From contig CAAFMG010000111.1 in the NCBI GenBank assembly GCA_900763965.1, positions 1 through 18,956 on the forward strand: a DNA stretch of 18,956 nt. Direction: 5' to 3'. Made by a program: the position numbers and the translations under genes. Positions within the stretch are counted from its first letter, which is position 1. Each line of letters begins with the position of its first letter. The notes beneath the pieces were generated by a model. That model saw nothing but the letters and a program-made list of their open reading frames with translations. It was not told the DNA's origin and did not search any database. Origin of the DNA: an uncultured Oscillospiraceae bacterium. GTDB lineage: Bacteria; Bacillota; Clostridia; Oscillospirales; Oscillospiraceae. Below, in pieces: positions 14,776 through 18,956 of this stretch.

Positions 14776-15093
14776 TTAAAACAGGGCAAAAAGCTTCATT
14801 CCCTGTTCCATCAGAATCACGATTCCGGAGGCTGCCAAGGATACCGTCAGCAGACTTTTTCCCCGGTAGGCCAGAAATACCGCCAGCACCAGGGCCGCTG
14901 CGCCGCTGTAACGGGAGGCGGTGCTTTCCAGGATCGCCGGGAAGGTCATGGCCGTCAGGCAGGCATAGGGAACATAGTGCAGGAAGGAGCGGAGAAACCG
15001 GCTTTTCAGCGGGCGGCGGAACAGGGTCATGGGGATCACCCGGATCAGATAGGTGGTCAGAGCCATCACAAAAATATAGTTATAAATGCTCAT
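14776..15093 (-). CDS. azlD: AzlD-family branched-chain amino acid exporter subunit
   Basis: A 105-residue membrane protein, the normal size for AzlD, the small partner of AzlC. It has three or four hydrophobic helices. Recognisable features are ALTTYLIRVIPMTLFRRP near the N-terminus, SFLHYVPYACLTAMTFPAIL in the middle and a hydrophobic C-terminus. The start chosen is MSIYNYIF (ATG 15093), with GGAGGAGGA inside the azlC end; longer frames reaching 15222 overlap azlC and are rejected. It overlaps the azlC stop by 4 bases (ATGA), the usual azlCD arrangement. No separate T-run terminator follows; the 14697-14730 inverted repeat may serve. Confidence 0.92.
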   Translation of the reverse strand: MSIYNYIFVMALTTYLIRVIPMTLFRRPLKSRFLRSFLHYVPYACLTAMTFPAILESTASRYSGAAALVLAVFLAYRGKSLLTVSLAASGIVILMEQGMKLFALF

Positions 15094-15797
15094 GATTCCT
15101 CCTCCGGCTCCACCGGGAAGCAAATGGCCGCCGCCCCTGCCGCTGCCACGGTGCAGATCACAATGGAAACACCGGCAGAGACGGTTTTCAGCCCATCGGC
15201 CCAGTGAAACACGCAGCTGCAAATCAGCGCCAGGATCACCGTCACCAGAACGGCCTTTTCCTGCTTTGCCGGGGGGATCACAATGGCGATGAACATACCA
15301 TAGAGCATCACTCCCAGTGCCGCCCGGATATCCGCCGGAAGGGCAGAGCCTGCCAGTCCCCCCACGAAAGTACCGCTGGTCCAGCCCAGGAAGGGCAGAA
15401 GCCCCAATCCCAGAAGATAGGGAACCGTCAGCGGCTCCGGATCCGCCATCGCCAGGGCAAAAATCTCATCGGTATTAAAAAAGGCGATCAGCAGCCGGGG
15501 CAGGAAACCGATCCGCTGCCCCATCCGCTGGGCCAGAGCCAGGCTCATCAGGCTGTAGCGGCTGTTGATGACGATCTGGGTCATGACCATTTCCCACAGG
15601 CTTCCCATGGCCACGATCAGGGTTAGCCCCGCAAACTGTCCGGCACCGGTCAGGTTCACAGCGGAGATCAGTGTGGCATCCAGCGCCCGGATCCCTTGGG
15701 ATACCGCCATGGCCCCAAAGCCAAAGCTGACGGAAAAATACCCCAGCCCCACAGGCAGCCCCATCCGGATCCCCCGCCGCAATTCATTTGTATTCAT
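15090..15797 (-). CDS. azlC: AzlC-family branched-chain amino acid exporter subunit
   Basis: A 235-residue membrane protein that with AzlD exports branched-chain amino acids or analogues. The family N-terminus is present (RRGIRMGLPVGLGYFSVSFGFGAMA), followed by about seven hydrophobic segments and the typical NLTGAGQFAG and NSRYSLMSLALAQR blocks in the first half. ATG 15797 is the first start; the ribosome site AGAG is weak. A TATAAT on the - strand (complement of 15830-15835) lies 32 bases upstream, right at the edge of repeat copy B, without a clear -35. No Lrp-type regulator lies next to it. Confidence 0.93.
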   Translation of the reverse strand: MNTNELRRGIRMGLPVGLGYFSVSFGFGAMAVSQGIRALDATLISAVNLTGAGQFAGLTLIVAMGSLWEMVMTQIVINSRYSLMSLALAQRMGQRIGFLPRLLIAFFNTDEIFALAMADPEPLTVPYLLGLGLLPFLGWTSGTFVGGLAGSALPADIRAALGVMLYGMFIAIVIPPAKQEKAVLVTVILALICSCVFHWADGLKTVSAGVSIVICTVAAAGAAAICFPVEPEEES

Positions 15798-15837
15798 AGT
15801 ATCATCTCTTTGACAAGGTTCGCTTCCGAATTATAAT

Positions 15838-16071
15838 AAGAAGCCTCGCAGAATTTGCCGACGGTAGTCGGCAAATAAAATCAAATCATTTTCTGCCGGG
15901 GCGTGTACCTGGCAGAAAATACATCTCAGGCCGCAAGTGTGCGAGTTGTGCGCCAAAGGCGCACAAGGAGTGCGCGTGGCGGACTGCAAAAGTCTGGCGG
16001 AAAACCCCGTCCGGGGTTTTTCGCCAAGCTCAAATCGGGAGGGTCTCCCCTCCCGATCCGTATCCTTTTTT
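15838..16071 (-). repeat. Hairpin-array repeat, copy B
   Basis: The gap between metQ and azlC is an inverted copy of the 7084-7343 array. Stems: TTTGCCGAC/GTCGGCAAA (15854-15875), ATTTTCTGCC/GGCAGAAAAT (15888-15920), TTGTGCGCC/GGCGCACAA (15946-15966), a 13-position stem GGCGGAAAACCCC/GGGGTTTTTCGCC with one G-T pair (15996-16025) and ATCGGGAGGG/CCCTCCCGAT (16034-16057), then ATCCTTTTTT. Read on the - strand it follows metQ just as copy A follows the pseudouridine synthase gene. CAGGGGC/GCCCCTG (16072-16087) lies between it and the metQ stop. The nearby TTT after the first stem may give weak metNIQ termination. No coding gene is present. Confidence 0.8.
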
Positions 16072-16110
16072 CAGGGGCAGGCCCCTGCCGGTAAACTGTA
16101 GGGTGATACC

Positions 16111-16920
16111 TTAGAAAATGGGAACCACAGCGCCGGAGTAGGTGTTGTTGATGTAGTCTCTGACCTCATCGCTGAGCAGAGCCTTCTTCAGAGCCTGGGT
16201 CTTTTCGCTGTTCTCGTTGCCTTCCTTGACCACCAGCACATTGGCGTAGGTGGTGGCGGAAATGGACTGGGCATCCTCCACAGCCAGGGCATCGGTACCG
16301 GCGTTCAGACCGGCGTTCAGAGCGTAGTTGCCGTTGATGACAGCCAGAGCCACGGAGTCACGGACACCGGCAATCTGTGCAGCTTCCATCTCCACCACGT
16401 TCAGGTTCAGGGGGTTCTCGGTGATATCCAGAACGGTAGCCTCCATGCCGGCACCCTCCTTCAGGCCGATGATGCCCTCCTGCTGCAGCAGCAGCAGTGC
16501 CCGGGCACGGTTGGAGCCGTCGTTGGGAATGGCAATCTTATCGCCTTCGGTGAGGTCGGCGATAGAGGACTTAGTGCCCGGATAGATGCCGAAGGGCTCA
16601 TAGTGAACCATGGCAACGCTTACCAGGTGGGTGTTGTTTTCGGCATTGAAGGTTTCCAGATACGGAACGTGCTGGAAGTAGTTGGCATCCATTTCGCCGT
16701 CTTCCACCACATTGTTGGGAACCACATAGTCGGAATACTCGGTGATCTTCAGATCCCAGCCGTCCTTGGCCAGGACATCCTTGGCGACCTTCAGGATCTC
16801 TGCGTGGGGCGTGGGGGATGCAGCTACGGTGATGGTCTTTTCACCGGTTTTGCTGCCGCAGCCTGCCAGCAGGCCCAGGCACAGTACGACGGTCAGTGCG
16901 ATAGCGATGGTCTTTTTCAT
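16111..16920 (-). CDS. metQ: MetQ methionine-binding lipoprotein
   Basis: A 269-residue substrate-binding lipoprotein (NlpA/MetQ family) that captures methionine outside the membrane for MetNI. The signal peptide ends at LLAGC (C21 lipidated). Family motifs follow: ITVAASPTPHAEIL near 30-43, EYSDYVVPN, DANYFQHVPYL, HYEPFGIYPGTKS, IAIPNDGSNRARALLLL and TYANVLVVKEGNE. Length and order are typical. The ATG at 16920 has AAGGAGAG upstream. It is last in metN-metI-metQ, 45 bases after metI, the order known from Gram-positive met importers. Confidence 0.96.
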   Translation of the reverse strand: MKKTIAIALTVVLCLGLLAGCGSKTGEKTITVAASPTPHAEILKVAKDVLAKDGWDLKITEYSDYVVPNNVVEDGEMDANYFQHVPYLETFNAENNTHLVSVAMVHYEPFGIYPGTKSSIADLTEGDKIAIPNDGSNRARALLLLQQEGIIGLKEGAGMEATVLDITENPLNLNVVEMEAAQIAGVRDSVALAVINGNYALNAGLNAGTDALAVEDAQSISATTYANVLVVKEGNENSEKTQALKKALLSDEVRDYINNTYSGAVVPIF

Positions 16921-16965
16921 TTTTAATACTCTCCTTTTCTGATTGGGAAAGCCCGGGGGTTCTCC

Positions 16966-17676
16966 CTAATTTCTATTCCGCAGCCGCTTGTCGCAGGCTG
17001 TGGCTAGCTTGGTTCCTGCGGACTGGAAGATCTGCACCAGAATGATCAGTCCGATGACGGCTGCCCACATGACAATGGACTTGAAATTGTAGTAGCCGTA
17101 GTTAATGGCCATTTTGCCCAAACCGCCGCCGCCGATGACACCGGCCATGGCACCGTAGCCCAGGATGGTGGCAACGGTGATGGTGCCGCCGGAGATCAGG
17201 CTGGGCAGTGCCTCCGGAAGCATCACCTTGGTGACGATCTGCCAGGTGGATGCGCCCATGGATTGGGAGGCTTCCACAATGCCGTGGTTGACTTCCCGCA
17301 GGCTGCTTTCTACCATTCGGGCAACCAGGGGGAAGGCGGCGATGACCATGGGAGGAATGGTGGCGATGGTGCCGACCTTGGTTCCCACCAGCACCTTGGA
17401 AAGGGGCAGGACGATGATCATCAGGATCAGGAAGGGAACGGAACGCAGCAGGTTGATGATCCCATTGAGGATCTTCATCAGCCAGCCGGGCAGAGGACGG
17501 ATGCCCTCTTTTTCGCCGGTGACCAGCAGCACGCCCAGGGGCAGGCCGATCACATAAGCAAATACCACTTCCAGCAGCAGAGAATACAGGGTCTCCCAGG
17601 TGGCAAAGCCAAATTCCGCACGGATGATCTCCAGCTGCTGGGCTACCTTAACGGGATCGGAAAACAAATCAAACAT
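16966..17676 (-). CDS. metI: MetI methionine ABC transporter permease
   Basis: A 236-residue inner-membrane permease that forms the methionine channel with MetN. It has about five hydrophobic segments (near 30-53, 78-98, 108-125, 160-182 and 200-220). The cytoplasmic EAA coupling motif is EASQSMGASTWQIVTKVMLPEALP (about 136-159). The start chosen is MFDLFSDPVKV (ATG 17676), with GAGGAGGTG seven bases upstream inside the metN end; nine earlier in-frame codons reach back into metN and are rejected. Only one base separates it from the metN stop codon, indicating coupling. Confidence 0.96.
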   Translation of the reverse strand: MFDLFSDPVKVAQQLEIIRAEFGFATWETLYSLLLEVVFAYVIGLPLGVLLVTGEKEGIRPLPGWLMKILNGIINLLRSVPFLILMIIVLPLSKVLVGTKVGTIATIPPMVIAAFPLVARMVESSLREVNHGIVEASQSMGASTWQIVTKVMLPEALPSLISGGTITVATILGYGAMAGVIGGGGLGKMAINYGYYNFKSIVMWAAVIGLIILVQIFQSAGTKLATACDKRLRNRN

Positions 17677-17677
17677 C

Positions 17678-18679
17678 TTACTGCACCTCCTCTGCGCTGA
17701 CACCGGGATGGTTGTTCAGGTAATCCATCACGGCCTTCTTGGTTTCGGGATCCTCCGGCAGGCTGATAAGCATGGTGCCGAAGGCCTTGCCGTCCACATT
17801 CCGGGTGTCGGCACCCATGATGCTGACCTTGATCCCCAGATCCATGGTCAGCGATGCAATGATAGGCTCCTCGGAAGCATTGCCGCCGAAAGCGATTCGG
17901 GCGATGGGGCCGTCCTCCGGGGTATAGGGCAGGCCCATATCCGGGCTGACCAGCCGCTGACCGGCCTTGGACTGGGGATTGGCAAATACCTTTTCCACAT
18001 CGCCTACTTCCGCTACCTGTCCGGCATCCAGAATGGCCACCCGGTGGCAGATCTGCTCGATGACGGACATCTGGTGGGTGATGATGATCACGGTGATCCC
18101 CCGCTCCCGGTTGATCTTCTGCAACAGCTTCAGGATGGAATCGGTGGTGGTGGGATCCAGTGCGGAGGTAGCCTCGTCACACAGCAGCACCTCCGGGTCA
18201 GAGGCCAGGGCTCTGGCAATGGCGATGCGCTGCTTCTGACCGCCGGACAGCTGCACAGGGTAGGCGTTGGCCTTATCCGGCAGGCCCACGATCTCCAGCA
18301 GCTCCATGGCCCGCTTCCGGGCATCCTTCTTGGAAACACCCACCAGCTCCAGGGGGAAGCAGATGTTATCCAGGGCAGTGCGCTGCTCCAGCAGGTTGAA
18401 GCTCTGGAAGATCATGGAGATCTTCCGCCGCTGCTGCCGCAGGGGCTTGTCCTTCAGGTTCCGCAGATCCTGGCCGTGGAACAGAACTTCGCCATCGGTG
18501 GGCCGCTCCAGCAGGTTGATGCAGCGCACCAAGGTGCTCTTGCCTGCACCGGACAGGCCGATGATGCCGAAAATCTCCCCGGGCTGGACTGCCAGGGAGA
18601 CATGGTGCAATGCCGCCACCTGATTTTCCCCGGAGCCGAACACCTTGGATAGATTCTTAATTTCAATAATGGGTTCCAA
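17678..18679 (-). CDS. metN: MetN methionine ABC transporter ATPase
   Basis: A 333-residue ATPase that powers methionine uptake. Motifs: Walker A GLSGAGKST (41-49), Q-loop FQSFNLL (91-97), signature LSGGQ (144-148), Walker B VLLCDEATSALD (E169) and H-loop TH (H202). The C-terminal NIL domain (about 258-333) binds methionine in homologues and inhibits transport when methionine is plentiful. The start is placed at TTG 18679, six bases after GAGGTG; an in-frame GTG three codons upstream lies on that ribosome site. The frame stays open to 18826, but that part is the T-box leader and its terminator, not protein. It is first in the metNIQ unit. Confidence 0.95.
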   Translation of the reverse strand: MEPIIEIKNLSKVFGSGENQVAALHHVSLAVQPGEIFGIIGLSGAGKSTLVRCINLLERPTDGEVLFHGQDLRNLKDKPLRQQRRKISMIFQSFNLLEQRTALDNICFPLELVGVSKKDARKRAMELLEIVGLPDKANAYPVQLSGGQKQRIAIARALASDPEVLLCDEATSALDPTTTDSILKLLQKINRERGITVIIITHQMSVIEQICHRVAILDAGQVAEVGDVEKVFANPQSKAGQRLVSPDMGLPYTPEDGPIARIAFGGNASEEPIIASLTMDLGIKVSIMGADTRNVDGKAFGTMLISLPEDPETKKAVMDYLNNHPGVSAEEVQ

Positions 18680-18693
18680 ATCATTCACCTCAA

Positions 18694-18945
18694 CAAAAAA
18701 GTCCTTGTGCCCATAGGCACAAGGACGGAAAAATAACGTGTTACCACCTTTCTTTGCGGCTTCCTCACAAAAACCTCTTCTATGTGTACCAACATACTCC
18801 TGCACGATAACGGGTGCCCCCGTCACAGACTACCTATCGCCTGTGCAGCTCCGAGACCATGTTGGGCATTTTCTGCCGTACCCCATTTCACCAACCGGGG
18901 CTCTCTGAACGGTGAGCGAATGCTTACTCTTCTCATCACAGCTTT
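18694..18945 (-). ncRNA. T-box leader of metNIQ, specifier AUG
   Basis: The leader has the T-box class features in order on the - strand. CTGTG (complement of 18937-18941) can close stem I with CACAG. AGAGAG, GGTTGGTGAAATGGGG (near 18881-18900) and AACATGGTCTC follow, with candidate specifier ATG (complement of 18858-18860) and then a purine. The T-box sequence AAGGTGGTAACACG comes next (complement of 18737-18750). The terminator GTCCTTGTGCC/GGCACAAGGAC (18701-18726) then runs into TTTTTT. The TGGT bulge would pair with an ACCA tRNA end, fitting the A discriminator of tRNA-Met. Uncharged tRNA-Met should switch transcription on. The promoter lies beyond the window. Confidence 0.93.
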
Positions 18946-18956
18946 GTCTTTTGAAA

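Noticed and set aside
18680..18826. 49-codon upstream extension of metN
   Set aside because: It would translate the T-box antiterminator and terminator. GAGGTG six bases before TTG 18679 marks the start.

Overview
The window looks like chromosomal DNA of a moderately GC-rich Firmicute, most likely a gut-type Clostridia (Oscillospirales / Ruminococcaceae-like). The support is Gram-positive RNA control (a T-box leader and a yybP-ykoY-type leader), a perfect CIRCE operator before clpB, AGGAGG-type ribosome sites, a Spo0A C-terminal-like small protein, and GC-rich coding DNA separated by AT-rich gaps and hairpin-rich intergenic repeats. The genus cannot be fixed from sequence alone. I see no transposase, integrase, rRNA, tRNA or CRISPR array.

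Layout, left to right. (1) Bases 95-3548, + strand: an ABC-F ATPase gene and argS, joined by a one-base stop/start overlap. (2) 3556-4197: an AT-richer module of two divergent small regulators, one XRE-type and one Spo0A_C-like. They share a palindromic control region and are bracketed by two near-identical terminator hairpins. (3) 4200-4600: a geneless stretch full of hairpins. (4) 4601-6364 (-): an ABC exporter, divergent from a short RluA-family pseudouridine synthase gene at 6497-7084 (+). (5) 7085-7385: an array of hairpins (repeat copy A). (6) 7386-9977 (-): clpB with a sigma-A promoter and CIRCE. (7) 9978-10340: a geneless gap with a possible short orphan transcription unit. (8) 10341-12816 (-): an MBOAT / DHHW (AlgI / AlgX-like) pair for O-acylation of a surface polymer. 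(9) 12871-14512 (-): mntP, a VanZ-family gene and a lipoprotein gene, overlapping by 4 nt at each junction, behind a probable Mn2+-sensing leader. (10) 14776-15797 (-): azlC and azlD for branched-chain amino acid export. (11) 15838-16071: repeat copy B, inverted relative to copy A. (12) 16111-18945 (-): metN-metI-metQ, the methionine ABC importer, behind a T-box leader whose specifier reads AUG.

Most genes are conserved housekeeping, transport and stress genes, several with a readable control element: CIRCE/HrcA for clpB, manganese for mntP, and uncharged tRNA-Met for metNIQ. The less ordinary content is intergenic. Two copies of a roughly 230-250 bp hairpin array, 8.5 kb apart, keep their stems while loops, and in one or two helices both arms, have changed. 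The XRE / Spo0A_C-like divergent pair lies between duplicated terminators. The ABC-F protein has lost all three elements of one composite ATP site while keeping the other site intact. No complete undescribed multi-gene system is evident; the hairpin-array family and the small regulator pair are the best candidates for something not yet described.
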